Shown piece by piece: positions 46,317-55,316 of a DNA stretch of 64,000 bases (position 1 is the first letter of the stretch; each line of letters starts with the position of its first letter). The translations under genes were made by a program, and so were the position numbers. The stretch comes from Bradyrhizobium iriomotense (GTDB lineage Bacteria; Pseudomonadota; Alphaproteobacteria; Rhizobiales; Xanthobacteraceae), in assembly GCF_018130765.1 (NCBI RefSeq), contig NZ_JAFCJZ010000021.1, positions 96,046 through 160,045 of the forward strand, written 5' to 3'. Under the pieces are notes generated by a model, which searched no databases, was not told the DNA's origin, and worked only from the letters and a program-made list of their open reading frames with translations.

Positions 46317-47630
46317 TTGGGACATGCCGGCTTGACGAACGTCAACAGAGGTCACCTGCTCTCGCGCTTCGTCTCCGACCGACGCGGCAACATCGCCGTC
46401 ATCTTCGCGCTGGCGCTGGTACCGCTGCTGTCCTTCGTCGGCGCCGCGGTCGACTACTCACTTGCCGCGCGAGCGAGAACAAAGCTGATCGCCGCGCTCG
46501 ACACCGCCGTGCTGGTCGCGACCGCGAAGAGCGAGATCACCAAGAGCGCATCGGCCGCGCAAAGCGACGCCCTGAACACATTTACCGGACAGATGTCCGC
46601 GTACGGCCTGGCGACGGGCTCGGTGACCATCACCGTGACCGACAGCGTCACCACCCGCACCGCCACCGGAACGGCGTCGGCATCGGTGACCACCTATTTC
46701 ATGGGAATCCTGGGCTACAAGACCCTGGAATTCTCGGCCACCTCGAGCGCGGCGGCCTCGTTGCCGTCCTACATCGACTTCTACGTGCTGCTGGACAACT
46801 CGCCGTCGCAGGGGCTCGGCGCTACCACGGCCGACATGACCGCATTACAGAACGCGACGTCCGACAGCTGCGCCTTCGCCTGCCACGACACCTACACGTC
46901 GAGCTCGAAGAAGACCAAGCAGACCAACAGCTATTATTCGATCGCGAAGAAGCTCGGGATCAAGATGCGGATCGACCTGGTGCGGGACGCAACGCAGTCG
47001 CTGACGGACACCGCGACCGCGAGCCAGCTCGTCAGCAACCAGTATCGGATGGCTGTCTACACCATGGGCAGCGATTGCGCCTCGATCGGCCTGACCACGA
47101 TCTCGGCGCTGACCTCGAGCCTCTCTTCGGTGAAGACGGCGGTGTCCGCCGTCGACCTGATGACGATTCCCTACACCAACTACAATAACGACATGTGCAC
47201 GGATTTCGACGGCATCCTGTCGTCGATGAACGGCGCGATTCCGACCCCCGGCGACGGCTCCTCGTCCTCGCCGCAGAAATGGCTGTTCTTCGTCGCGGAT
47301 GGCGTTGCCGACTACTACTACCCTTCGAGCTGCACTCAGACCGTGATCAGCTCGTCGGGCCGGTGCCAGGAGCCGCTGACGACGACGATCTGCGACACCA
47401 TCAAGGCGCGCGGCGTCAAGATCGCGGTGCTCTACACCACCTACCTCGCGATCACCAACAACAGCTGGTACAACACCTACATCGCACCATGGCGCAGCTC
47501 GATCGCGACCAAGATGCAGGCCTGCGCGACGTCGGGTTATTACTACGAGGTCTCGAGCGACTCGAGCATCACCGACGCGTTGAACGCGCTGTTCCAGAAG
47601 GCGATCGCCTCCGCGCATCTAACCAACTGA
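46317..47630 (+). CDS. TadG-like von Willebrand A-domain membrane protein (second copy)
   Basis: A 437-residue relative of the protein at 10705-12069 with the same plan: the N-terminal TadE/G segment LLSRFVSDRRGNIAVIFALA, a transmembrane helix, then SFVGAAVDYSLAARARTKLI. The VWA domain starts IDFYVLLDNSPSQG (DxSxS intact), and the cysteine insertion SDSCAFACHDTYTSS is retained. FFVADGVADYYYPSSC, RCQEPLTTTICDTIKARGVK and ALNALFQKAIASAH also parallel the first copy. The start is TTG 46317 or TTG 46332, both unusual. No pilus genes are adjacent. Role unknown; surface attachment is a reasonable guess. Confidence 0.83.
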   Translation: MGHAGLTNVNRGHLLSRFVSDRRGNIAVIFALALVPLLSFVGAAVDYSLAARARTKLIAALDTAVLVATAKSEITKSASAAQSDALNTFTGQMSAYGLATGSVTITVTDSVTTRTATGTASASVTTYFMGILGYKTLEFSATSSAAASLPSYIDFYVLLDNSPSQGLGATTADMTALQNATSDSCAFACHDTYTSSSKKTKQTNSYYSIAKKLGIKMRIDLVRDATQSLTDTATASQLVSNQYRMAVYTMGSDCASIGLTTISALTSSLSSVKTAVSAVDLMTIPYTNYNNDMCTDFDGILSSMNGAIPTPGDGSSSSPQKWLFFVADGVADYYYPSSCTQTVISSSGRCQEPLTTTICDTIKARGVKIAVLYTTYLAITNNSWYNTYIAPWRSSIATKMQACATSGYYYEVSSDSSITDALNALFQKAIASAHLTN

Positions 47631-47642
47631 TCGGCCCACGCA

Positions 47643-47665
47643 GGCTCCGCGTGTGACGCGGAGCC
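47643..47665. terminator. Hairpin between convergent TadG-like and amidase genes
   Basis: GGCTCCGCGT-GTG-ACGCGGAGCC is a 10-bp perfect stem, 12 bp after one stop and 13 bp before the other. It lacks a T-run on either side but is well placed to separate the convergent transcripts. Confidence 0.6.
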
Positions 47666-47678
47666 CTTGCGCATGGCA

Positions 47679-49253
47679 TCAAGCCATCGTCTCCCAGAGG
47701 CGATGGGCGATCACGCCGGCACGCTTCTCGATCGCGGCTGCGGCATCGAGCGCGAGGTCCTCGCGATAGCGCCCGGCAATGAGCTGCACGCCGATCGGCT
47801 TGCCCTCGTGGACGGCGACCGGCACCACAGCGCCGGGCAGGCCCAGCACGTTGATCGCGGAGATGAAGCGAATCTCGCCCCAGAAGATCTCCTGCACCCG
47901 CTCGGCGCTGACCGTGTCGTCGCGCGGGCCCGGCGTCGGCTTCACCGTGGTCGGTGCGAGCACGACCGGATACTCCTCGAAGAACAGCTGCCAGGCGCGG
48001 ATGTGGCCGTTGCGCGCGGCCGTCGCCTGCATCCAGGCCTTGAGATCGAGCACATTGGCCTTGGCTTTCATGCCGCCCCAGGCCTTGTGAAAGTCCTCGG
48101 ACGTGACCTTCAGCATGCTGGCCTCCTGCATCACCACCGTCTCGTTGGTGATGATGTCGCACCAGGTCTGCCAGACGCCGTTGATGTCGGGCACCTCAAC
48201 CTCGCTGACGCGGTAGCCGGAGCGCTCGAGGTGATCGGCGGCCTGGCGCAGCGCCGCGGCGACGGACGGATCAACATCCATGTCCTCCGGAATCTTTGCG
48301 AGTGCGACCTTGATGGGACCCTTCGGCTTCGGCCCGACCAGCGGCGCCGGCATCCACCAGGGGTCGCGCGGGTCACGCTGGCTCATCGCCTCCAGCGCAA
48401 GACGAACGTCGGCGACATGGCGGGCAAGCGGCCCCTGCGCCGACATCAGATGCGCCAGCATCGGCCGCTCCGCCGTTGCGCTGCCATTGAAGGCGGGGAT
48501 GCGGCCCTGCGTCGGCTTGATGGTGGCAACGCCGTTGCAATGCGCCGGCCAGCGCAGCGAGCCGCCGATATCGTTGCCATGGGCGATGGTGCCGATGCCG
48601 GCGGCAACCGCCGCGCCGGCTCCGCCGGACGAACCGCCGCAGGTGATATCAGGATCCCAGGGGTTCAGCGTCAGCCCGTGCAAGGGATTGTCGGTGAAGC
48701 CGCGGAAGGAGAATTCCGGCGTGTTGGTGAGACCGATGACGATGGCGCCGGCCTTCTTCAGGTTGCGGACGACAGGTGAGTCCGACGGCGCGATGAGATC
48801 CTTGTTCGCCGGCACGCCGTTGAAGTTCGGCCGCCCCTCGTAGTCGACGTTCTCCTTGATGGTGATGGGCACGCCGTGCAGGAGGCCGAGTTCGCCGCCC
48901 CTGGCGCGCTGCTTGTCCGCCGCATGCGCCGCCTTCAGCGCCTCCTCGCCGAGATCGACGACGACCGCATTCAGCCTGGGATTGACCGCGCGCATCCGGT
49001 CCAGATGCGCCTCGACGGTCTCGACAGCGGAGATTGCGCCGGCGCGGATCGCGGCCGCGGTCTCGACCGCAGACCATTGCCAAGCCGGCCCCTTCGGGCG
49101 ACGTGCCGCGGCTGGCTTGCGCGGTGCCACCTTCTTGACTGTCTTCTTCGCGGTCTTCGCGACGGCGCCCATTCGGGCGGTGCCGGTCTTGTTCGAGGTC
49201 TTCGTTACCTTCTTTGCAGTCGTTTTCTTCTTGGCCGCCGCCTTCTTCGCCAC
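47679..49253 (-). CDS. Amidase-signature enzyme with lysine-rich N-terminal extension
   Basis: A 524-residue amidase starting at GTG 49253, with GGAG eight bases upstream on the coding strand. Residues 1-54 are almost only Lys, Ala, Thr, Val and Arg (AKKAAAKKKTTAKKVTKTSN, AKTAKKTVKKVAPRKPAAAR), like histone-H1 or AlgR3/PhaF tails. A complete amidase-signature domain follows with Lys133 (ITIKENVD), cis-Ser208 (ITCGGSSGGAG) and nucleophile Ser232 (DIGGSLRWPAH), spaced 75 and 24 residues as in the family. WNPW-type GatA features are only partial, so it is not the GatCAB subunit. Substrate unknown; the tail suggests nucleic-acid or granule binding. Confidence 0.88.
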   Translation of the reverse strand: MAKKAAAKKKTTAKKVTKTSNKTGTARMGAVAKTAKKTVKKVAPRKPAAARRPKGPAWQWSAVETAAAIRAGAISAVETVEAHLDRMRAVNPRLNAVVVDLGEEALKAAHAADKQRARGGELGLLHGVPITIKENVDYEGRPNFNGVPANKDLIAPSDSPVVRNLKKAGAIVIGLTNTPEFSFRGFTDNPLHGLTLNPWDPDITCGGSSGGAGAAVAAGIGTIAHGNDIGGSLRWPAHCNGVATIKPTQGRIPAFNGSATAERPMLAHLMSAQGPLARHVADVRLALEAMSQRDPRDPWWMPAPLVGPKPKGPIKVALAKIPEDMDVDPSVAAALRQAADHLERSGYRVSEVEVPDINGVWQTWCDIITNETVVMQEASMLKVTSEDFHKAWGGMKAKANVLDLKAWMQATAARNGHIRAWQLFFEEYPVVLAPTTVKPTPGPRDDTVSAERVQEIFWGEIRFISAINVLGLPGAVVPVAVHEGKPIGVQLIAGRYREDLALDAAAAIEKRAGVIAHRLWETMA

Positions 49254-49505
49254 GTCGCATCTCCAAAAAATTGCGCCGCGGAGGTTATGGAGATCACACG
49301 ACCGTGTACAGGTGCGTTTCTGCATGGCGCGTTGTCGCGACGCTCTGTCACGCCCCATGACGAAGCGGCAGACGATCGTGAACCTTTGGGCGATCTGGCT
49401 AGACCCATATGCTGGTTGAGTGATTAATGACATGACCGCCAAGATTGCCGCATCGACAGGTTCGGTGACGCAGCTATTTTGACCTCGACAGATTGGAGCA
49501 TTGCC

Positions 49506-50324
49506 ATGCTCACGGAGTTCGACGGCGGATACGGCGAGCAACCCTTTCGCGATTTGTGCACCAACTACCCCGGCCCTGAAGCCTACGACCCCCACGATTT
49601 CCGCATTGAATGGGGGCCGATCTTTCATCGCGGCCGGCTCGACGGATCGGCGCGTGTGCTCGTCGTCGGTCAGGATCCCGCCCAGCACGAAACGATCGTG
49701 CGCCGGATCCTGGTCGGCACCGCCGGCCGCCGGACGCAAGGCTTCCTCGCCAAGCTCGGCATCACGCAGAGCTACGTGATGGTGAACACCTTCCTGTACA
49801 GCGTTTACGGACAGAGCGGCGGCTCCAAGCACAAGAACGAGCCCGGCATCGTCGACTATCGCGACAAATGGTTCAAGGCCGTGCTCGCGCCCGGCAACAT
49901 CGAGGCCGTCGTCGCGCTCGGCGGCCTCGCGGACGAGGCCTGGAAAGCGTGGCTGAAGACTGCCGATGGCGCGGCTTACAAGAGCCTCGCCTATCAGCAC
50001 ATCACGCACCCGACCTGGCCGGAAAGCTCCGCCCATGATGCCGCCACGCAAGCCGCCAATACCAAGATCATGCTGGCCAAATGGAATACCGCGCTCGCGG
50101 CGCTCGCGCCCAAGGTCGAACACCCAGACGTCCAGACATCGCTCGCGCCCTATGGCGATGCCTTCAAGCCATCCGAGCTCGTCGACATCATTGCAAAGGA
50201 CTTCCCGGCGGGGCTGCCGGCCTGGATGCGTGGAGATACGCCATGGGCCGTGCGCCAGGGCGCTGACGCAGCCACCAAGCGGCGCAACATCACGATCACC
50301 ATTCCCAATGGGGTGATCCCATGA
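49506..50324 (+). CDS. Uracil-DNA-glycosylase-superfamily-like protein
   Basis: A 272-residue protein. The UDG fold is suggested by motif 1, VLVVGQDPAQHE (Gly55-Gln56-Asp57-Pro58, close to the family 1 GQDPYH but lacking its Tyr-His). TAGRRTQGFLAKLGITQSYV, VNTFLYSVYGQ and VVALGGLADEAW follow, with a C-terminal motif 2-like YQHITHPTWPES (His168-Pro-Thr). About 85 residues lie beyond that core. ATG 49506 has TTGGAGCATTGCC upstream. It overlaps the amidohydrolase start by 4 bp. It may be a base-excision enzyme with altered specificity or a UDG-fold protein acting on free nucleosides. Confidence 0.72.
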   Translation: MLTEFDGGYGEQPFRDLCTNYPGPEAYDPHDFRIEWGPIFHRGRLDGSARVLVVGQDPAQHETIVRRILVGTAGRRTQGFLAKLGITQSYVMVNTFLYSVYGQSGGSKHKNEPGIVDYRDKWFKAVLAPGNIEAVVALGGLADEAWKAWLKTADGAAYKSLAYQHITHPTWPESSAHDAATQAANTKIMLAKWNTALAALAPKVEHPDVQTSLAPYGDAFKPSELVDIIAKDFPAGLPAWMRGDTPWAVRQGADAATKRRNITITIPNGVIP

Positions 50325-51934
50325 GCCCGGCCGCAGGCCCGAAGCGCTGGGCGCTGAGCGGACGGATCGTGACGATGGCGGCCGAAGGCGACGTCATCAA
50401 GAGCGGGACGATCTTCATCGAGGATAGTCGCATCGCCGCGGTCGTTCCGAAGGGACAGCCGGCGCCAACGGGCTTCGAAACCGTCGCTCCGGTGGTGACC
50501 GGGGGCACCATCTATCCCGGACTGATCGAGCTGCACAATCATTTGAGCTACAACATCCTGCCGCTCTGGCAGGTGCCGCAGCTCTACGGCAATCGCGACC
50601 AGTGGCAGAACGCCAAATCCTACAAGACGTCCGTGACCGGTCCGATGAGCGCGATCGCGCTCGCCGATGACGGCTCGCTGCTGCCGGCCCTCGTCCGTTA
50701 TGTCGAAGCCAAATGCATGGTCGCGGGAACGACGACGAGCCAGGGAATCACGCTGTCGAACTGGAGCGGCACGATCCACAAATATTACAAGGGCGCGCTG
50801 CGTGCCGCCGAGATCGGCAGCCCGCCGGATCTTCCACGCGCCCACTCCAAGATTCCCGACATCGACGCCGAGGATTGGGCGAAATTCGACAACGAGCTCA
50901 AATCGTCGTCGTGTTTCCTGCTGCACCTGAGCGAAGGCATCGATACCAAGGCGCACAGCCACTTCCTCGCCCTGCGCAATCCTCAAGGCGACTGGGCGCT
51001 CGAACCGTCGCTGGCCGGCATTCATTGCACGGCGCTGGACGCAACCGACTTCGGAACGATGGCCGAAAATCATGCCAAGGTCGTCTGGTCGCCCCTGAGC
51101 AATCTGCTGCTCTACGGCAAGACGACGGATGTCGTCGCAGCACGCACCGCCGGCCTCACCATCGCGCTCGGCTCGGACTGGTCGCCATCAGGCAGCAAGA
51201 ACCTGCTCGGCGAGCTGAAGGCGGCGAAGGTCGTGTCCGCGCATTTCAGTCTTGGCTTCAGCGACTACGACATCGTCTCGATGGCGACGCGCAATCCGGC
51301 CGCGATCCTGAAATGGGACCCGAAGCTGGGGACCATCGCCAGCGGCAAGTTCGCCGATCTTCTGGTCGTGAAGGGCGTCACCGGCGATCCCTACGGCCAC
51401 CTGATCAAGTCGCGTGAGCAGGATATCGTTCTGGTCACCATCGGCGGGCGACCGCGTTATGGGACGAAGACGGTCATGCAGAAGGCGGGCGGAAGCGGCG
51501 AGGCCCTCAAGGTCGGCAGCAGCGCGCGAGTCATCGACTTCTCCTCGGCCGACCAGGACCCGGGCATCGAAAAGATCTCGCTGGCGGAGGCGACGACCCG
51601 CTTGCGTGCCGCGCTCGGCAATCTCGGCACACTGCAGCCGCACAGCCTCGCCATGAGCGATGCGATCGCTCGGGGAGCGGCCTCGCGCACCGGATGGCGT
51701 CTCGCACTGGACGAGCAGTTCGGCAACAATGTCCAACTGCGCCCGCGGCTGGAATATGCCGGTGTCCGAACCGGCCCTGATCTGCTCGCCACGGATGCAG
51801 CGGCCCCTGAGCCGCTGCATCCGATCAAGCTGGATGGCCTTACGGTGGCCGATGATCCCGTCTTCATCGACACGCTGAAGAGCGAATCCAACCTTCCGCA
51901 AGGAATAGGCGCTGCGATCGCCGCCTTCTATTAG
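50321..51934 (+). CDS. Metal-dependent amidohydrolase (guanine deaminase/chlorohydrolase-like)
   Basis: A 537-residue amidohydrolase-superfamily TIM-barrel enzyme. The small beta-sandwich and metal HxH is YPGLIELHNHLSYN (His72, His74). FLLHLSEGIDTKAHSHF carries the HxxE substrate/metal region, LAGIHCTALD the next His, and IALGSDWSPSGSKNLLGELK the catalytic Asp. ATRNPAAILKWDPKLGTIAS and GKFADLLVVKG is the closing sandwich. The C-terminal 110 residues (from about 425) extend beyond the usual fold. Substrate unknown; family relatives deaminate or dechlorinate purines, cytosine and triazines. Translation is coupled (ATGA) to the UDG-like gene. Confidence 0.87.
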   Translation: MSPAAGPKRWALSGRIVTMAAEGDVIKSGTIFIEDSRIAAVVPKGQPAPTGFETVAPVVTGGTIYPGLIELHNHLSYNILPLWQVPQLYGNRDQWQNAKSYKTSVTGPMSAIALADDGSLLPALVRYVEAKCMVAGTTTSQGITLSNWSGTIHKYYKGALRAAEIGSPPDLPRAHSKIPDIDAEDWAKFDNELKSSSCFLLHLSEGIDTKAHSHFLALRNPQGDWALEPSLAGIHCTALDATDFGTMAENHAKVVWSPLSNLLLYGKTTDVVAARTAGLTIALGSDWSPSGSKNLLGELKAAKVVSAHFSLGFSDYDIVSMATRNPAAILKWDPKLGTIASGKFADLLVVKGVTGDPYGHLIKSREQDIVLVTIGGRPRYGTKTVMQKAGGSGEALKVGSSARVIDFSSADQDPGIEKISLAEATTRLRAALGNLGTLQPHSLAMSDAIARGAASRTGWRLALDEQFGNNVQLRPRLEYAGVRTGPDLLATDAAAPEPLHPIKLDGLTVADDPVFIDTLKSESNLPQGIGAAIAAFY

Positions 51935-51941
51935 CGATCCC

Positions 51942-52976
51942 TCACACCAGCGGCGGATTGAGCCGCGCAAAACCCTCCTGGATGCGGTAGGGGTAGTAGG
52001 GATAGGCGGGCATCACCGCGCTGACCTCGTCGAGACGCTTGATCTGATCCGCGCTCAGCGACCAGCCGACGGCGCCGAGATTGTCGCGCAGCTGCACCTC
52101 GTCGCGGGCACCGATGATCACGGAGGAGACCGTGGGGCGCGACAGCAACCAGGCGATCGCGACCTGCGGCACGGTGCGGCCGGTCTCCGCAGCAATCGCG
52201 TCCAATACGTCCACGACGGCGTAAAGGCGCGCATCGTCCACGGGCGGGCCGAACTGTGCGGTGGCGTGCAGGCGGCTCGCTTCCGGCAGCGGCTGGCCGC
52301 GCCGGATCTTTCCCGTGAGTCGGCCCCAGCCCAGCGGGCTCCAGACCAGTGCGCCGACGCCCTGGTCGCGCGCAAGCGGCATCAGCTCCCATTCATAGTC
52401 GCGGCCGAGCAGCGAGTAATAGACCTGGTGCGCGACATAGCGCGGCCAGCCATGCCGGTCTGCAATAGCGAGCGACTTCATCAGCTGCCAGCCAGCGAAA
52501 TTCGAGACGCCGACATAGCGCAGCTTGCCGGCACGTACGAGCGCATCGAGTGTCGACAGCACCTCCTCGATCGGCGTGAACGCGTCGAAAGCGTGGAGCT
52601 GAAGCAGGTCGATGTGGTCAGTGCCAAGCCGGCGCAGCGCCGCATCGACCGAGGCCAGCAGCCGCTGCCGCGACGAGCCCGCATCGAGCGGGCCCTCGCC
52701 CATCGGCAGGCTCATCTTGGTCGAGATCAGCACCTTGTCGCGGCGGCCCTTGATCGCAGCACCGAGGATCTCCTCGGAGGCGCCGTTCGAATAGACGTCG
52801 GCGCTGTCGAACAAATTGACGCCGGCATCGAGGCAGATGTCGACCAGCCTGCGGGCCTCATCGATGCCGCTGCGGCCCCAGGCGGAAAACAGCGGGCCCT
52901 GGCCGCCGAACGTGCCGGTGCCGAAGCTGAGGACGGGGACCTTGAGCCCGGATGCCCCGAGATTGCGGTATTGCAT
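51942..52976 (-). CDS. Aldo/keto reductase
   Basis: A 344-residue NADPH-dependent oxidoreductase of the YghZ/tas-like group. The tetrad is visible: Asp and Tyr in NLFDSADVYSNGASEEILG, Lys in KVLISTKMSLPMGEG and His in DHIDLLQLHAFDAFTPIEEV. YVGVSNFAGWQLMKSLAI and SSVIIGARDEVQLRDNL complete the barrel and cofactor site. ATG 52976 gives the normal MQYRNLGASGLKVPVLSFGT start. It lies 10 bp downstream of the MFS exporter on the same strand, so they probably form one operon under the divergent LysR gene. Confidence 0.95.
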   Translation of the reverse strand: MQYRNLGASGLKVPVLSFGTGTFGGQGPLFSAWGRSGIDEARRLVDICLDAGVNLFDSADVYSNGASEEILGAAIKGRRDKVLISTKMSLPMGEGPLDAGSSRQRLLASVDAALRRLGTDHIDLLQLHAFDAFTPIEEVLSTLDALVRAGKLRYVGVSNFAGWQLMKSLAIADRHGWPRYVAHQVYYSLLGRDYEWELMPLARDQGVGALVWSPLGWGRLTGKIRRGQPLPEASRLHATAQFGPPVDDARLYAVVDVLDAIAAETGRTVPQVAIAWLLSRPTVSSVIIGARDEVQLRDNLGAVGWSLSADQIKRLDEVSAVMPAYPYYPYRIQEGFARLNPPLV

Positions 52977-52986
52977 GATCGCTCTC

Positions 52987-54168
52987 CTATTCCGCCGGGC
53001 ACGCCGCAACTGCGGCCGCCGTGCGATCGAGCTGAAGACTCCACAGCGCCAGCACGAGACCGATCGCGGTGATGCCGGCTGCGACCAGCGGCAGTGCGGA
53101 AAGGCCGAGCCCGCGATCGATGGCGACGCCGCCGGCCCATGCCCCCAGCGCGTTGCCGAGATTGAACGCGGCGATGTTGAGGCTGGAGGCGAGCGTGCGG
53201 CCGCTGGGGCCAGCGGCTTCCAGCACGCGAAGCTGGAGCGGCGCGACGGTTGCGAAGGCGGCGATGCCCAGCAGCAGGATCAGCACGACCGCGGGGATCT
53301 TGACCGACAACACCGCGGCAAGGCCGAGCAGCACGATGGCGAGCGCAGCGAGCGTGCCGATCAGGGCGCGCGCGAGGCCACGGTCGGCGAGCTTGCCGCC
53401 CGCGACATTGCCGACCGCAAGCCCGACGCCGAACACCAGCAGGATCGGCGACACGGCCGTTTCCGGAAAGCCGGTGAAGCGCGTCAGGATCGGCTGGATA
53501 TAGGTGAAGACGACGAACAGGCCGGCAAAGCCGAACACGGTCATGGCAAGGCCGAGCAGCACCTGCGGACGGCCGAGCACCGCGACCTCTTCAGCGAGCG
53601 AGATCGGCTTGTCGCCGTTGCCGACATGTCCGGGCACGAGCATCGCGACCACCGCGAACGCAATCACGCCGATGACGGTCACCGCCCAGAACGCCGCGCG
53701 CCAGCCGAGCATCAGGCCGAACCAGGCGCCGAAGGGCACGCCCAGCAGCGTGGCGACCGTGAGGCCGATGAACATGGTCGCAATCGCCGAGGCGCGCTTG
53801 TCCTCGGCGACGAGGCTGGTGGCCACGACCGAGCCGACGCCGAAGAACGTGCCGTGGGCAAGCGAGGTCAGCACGCGCGCCGCCATCAGCAATTCGTAAG
53901 TGGGCGCCAACGCGCAGGCGGCATTGCCGAGCGTGAAGATCGCCATCAGCGCCAGCAGCACGGTTTTGCGCGGCAGCCGTCGCGTGGCCAAGGTCAGCAC
54001 CGGCGCGCCGACGAAGACGCCAAGCGCATAGCCGGAGATGAGCAGACCCGCGACCGGCACGGAGACATGCATGTCGGCGGCGACCTGGAGCAAGAGGCCC
54101 ATGATGATGAATTCGGTGGTGCCGATACCGAAGGCACCGGCGGTGAGCGCGAGGACGGCGGGAGGCAT
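52987..54168 (-). CDS. MFS transporter (AraJ/Cmx-like exporter)
   Basis: A 393-residue 12-helix major-facilitator protein. The start ATG 54168 gives MPPAVLALTAGAFGIGTTEF, then IIMGLLLQVAADMHVSVPVA, the AraJ-type N terminus. The loop motif between helices 2 and 3 is LATRRLPRKTVLLALMAIF. LTSLAHGTFFGVGSVVATSL and LGVPFGAWFGLMLGWRAAFW are further family blocks. Such carriers export drugs, sugars or purines. It is divergent from LysR and followed by the aldo/keto reductase, suggesting an inducible stress or xenobiotic module. Confidence 0.92.
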   Translation of the reverse strand: MPPAVLALTAGAFGIGTTEFIIMGLLLQVAADMHVSVPVAGLLISGYALGVFVGAPVLTLATRRLPRKTVLLALMAIFTLGNAACALAPTYELLMAARVLTSLAHGTFFGVGSVVATSLVAEDKRASAIATMFIGLTVATLLGVPFGAWFGLMLGWRAAFWAVTVIGVIAFAVVAMLVPGHVGNGDKPISLAEEVAVLGRPQVLLGLAMTVFGFAGLFVVFTYIQPILTRFTGFPETAVSPILLVFGVGLAVGNVAGGKLADRGLARALIGTLAALAIVLLGLAAVLSVKIPAVVLILLLGIAAFATVAPLQLRVLEAAGPSGRTLASSLNIAAFNLGNALGAWAGGVAIDRGLGLSALPLVAAGITAIGLVLALWSLQLDRTAAAVAACPAE

Positions 54169-54266
54169 GCGTTGCTCCAATGGATGAGACGAGCCACGCA
54201 GATAGCTGCACCGCGGCAAAACCATTAGAATGTCCACAATCCAATCATTTGTGACGTGAATTCAAC

Positions 54267-55220
54267 ATGGCCCGTTTCGACACCAACCGCTCCGCCGAGA
54301 TGGAGGTCTTCGTCCGCGTCGTCGACCTCGCCGGCTTCACCCCGGCCGCGCGAAAACTGCGGCTGACGCCGTCGGGCGTGAGCAAGCTGATCTCGCGGCT
54401 GGAGGCGCGGCTCGGCTCGCGGCTGATCAACCGCACCACGCGCAAGCTCACGCTGACCGAGGAGGGCCAGGCCTTTTACGACCGCGCCGTGCGTATCCTC
54501 AGCGAGATGGAGGAAGCCGAGCGCGAGGCGGCCTCGGGCGCCGCGCCGCGCGGCCGCCTCACGGTCAACAGCAACATCCCCTTCGGCATGCTGCACATGA
54601 TGCCGCTGATCCCGCGCTTCCTCGAACAGCATCCCGAAATCACGCTCGACCTCGTGCTGACCGATACGCTGATCGACCTGATGCAGGAGCGTGCCGACGT
54701 CGCCATCCGTGTCGGACCTCTGAAGACGTCGCGCCTAATCGCGCGCAAACTCGGCACCAGTCGCATGGTCGTGGTCGGCGCGCCGAATTATCTCGCCCGC
54801 TTCAGCACACCGAAGACACCGGCCGATCTCGCCGATCACCGCGGCATCGGCTGGACCTTTCCGCGCATCCGCGGCGGCTGGCCATTCCGACGCGGCGATC
54901 ACACCGAGGAAGCCGTGCCGCCGCCGATCGCCCGCGCCAGCGACGGCGAAGCCGCCCGGCGCCTCTGCCTCGGCGGCGTGGGACTAGCCCGCCTCGCCCT
55001 CTTCCACATCGGCCCCGACATCGAGGCAGGCCGCCTCGTGCCGGTTCTCCAAAACTACAATCCTGGCGACCGCGAAGACATCCACGCCGTCTATGTCGGC
55101 CACACCGCGCCGCTCCCCGCGCGCGTGCGCGCGTTCATCGATTTTCTCGCGGAGCATGTGAGGGTGAACGATCCCGCGCTGAAGCGCGCCGGGGATGGGA
55201 CGTGGAAATTGGTGGGGTGA
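54267..55220 (+). CDS. LysR-family transcriptional regulator
   Basis: A 317-residue LTTR. The N-terminal helix-turn-helix MEVFVRVVDLAGFTPAARKL, RLTPSGVSKLISRLEARLGS and RLINRTTRKLTLTEEGQAFY is canonical. The effector domain contains VNSNIPFGMLHMMPLIPRFL and ERADVAIRVGPLKTSRLIAR. The HTH and LVLTDTLIDLMQE pattern matches regulators that control adjacent reductase/exporter genes. It is divergent from the MFS-AKR pair across 98 bp, where its operator should lie; I could not single out a clear T-N11-A site. A tRNA follows. Confidence 0.94.
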   Translation: MARFDTNRSAEMEVFVRVVDLAGFTPAARKLRLTPSGVSKLISRLEARLGSRLINRTTRKLTLTEEGQAFYDRAVRILSEMEEAEREAASGAAPRGRLTVNSNIPFGMLHMMPLIPRFLEQHPEITLDLVLTDTLIDLMQERADVAIRVGPLKTSRLIARKLGTSRMVVVGAPNYLARFSTPKTPADLADHRGIGWTFPRIRGGWPFRRGDHTEEAVPPPIARASDGEAARRLCLGGVGLARLALFHIGPDIEAGRLVPVLQNYNPGDREDIHAVYVGHTAPLPARVRAFIDFLAEHVRVNDPALKRAGDGTWKLVG

Positions 55221-55226
55221 GGCTCA

Positions 55227-55316
55227 TGGCGGAGAGAGTGGGATTCGAACCCACGGTACGGTTTCCCGCACACACGCTTTCCAAGCGTGCGCCTTAAGCC
55301 ACTCGGCCATCTCTCC
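55227..55316 (-). tRNA. tRNA-Ser (anticodon GGA)
   Basis: A 90-nt tRNA including an encoded CCA. The coding-strand acceptor arm GGAGAGA pairs with TCTCTCC. The anticodon stem-loop is CACGCTTGGAAAGCGTG with anticodon GGA, reading UCC and UCU. The long variable arm (TGCGGGAAACCGTA) identifies a class II serine tRNA, and the T arm GTGGGTTCGAATCCCAC is standard. Confidence 0.97.

Noticed and set aside
46075..46335. 86-codon open frame before the second TadG-like gene
   Set aside because: Lacks a ribosome site, overlaps the next gene's start and shows no recognisable features.
49254..50123. A 290-codon upstream extension of the lysine-tailed amidase
   Set aside because: It runs antisense through the UDG-like gene, has no family features, and the GTG at 49253 has a proper ribosome site.
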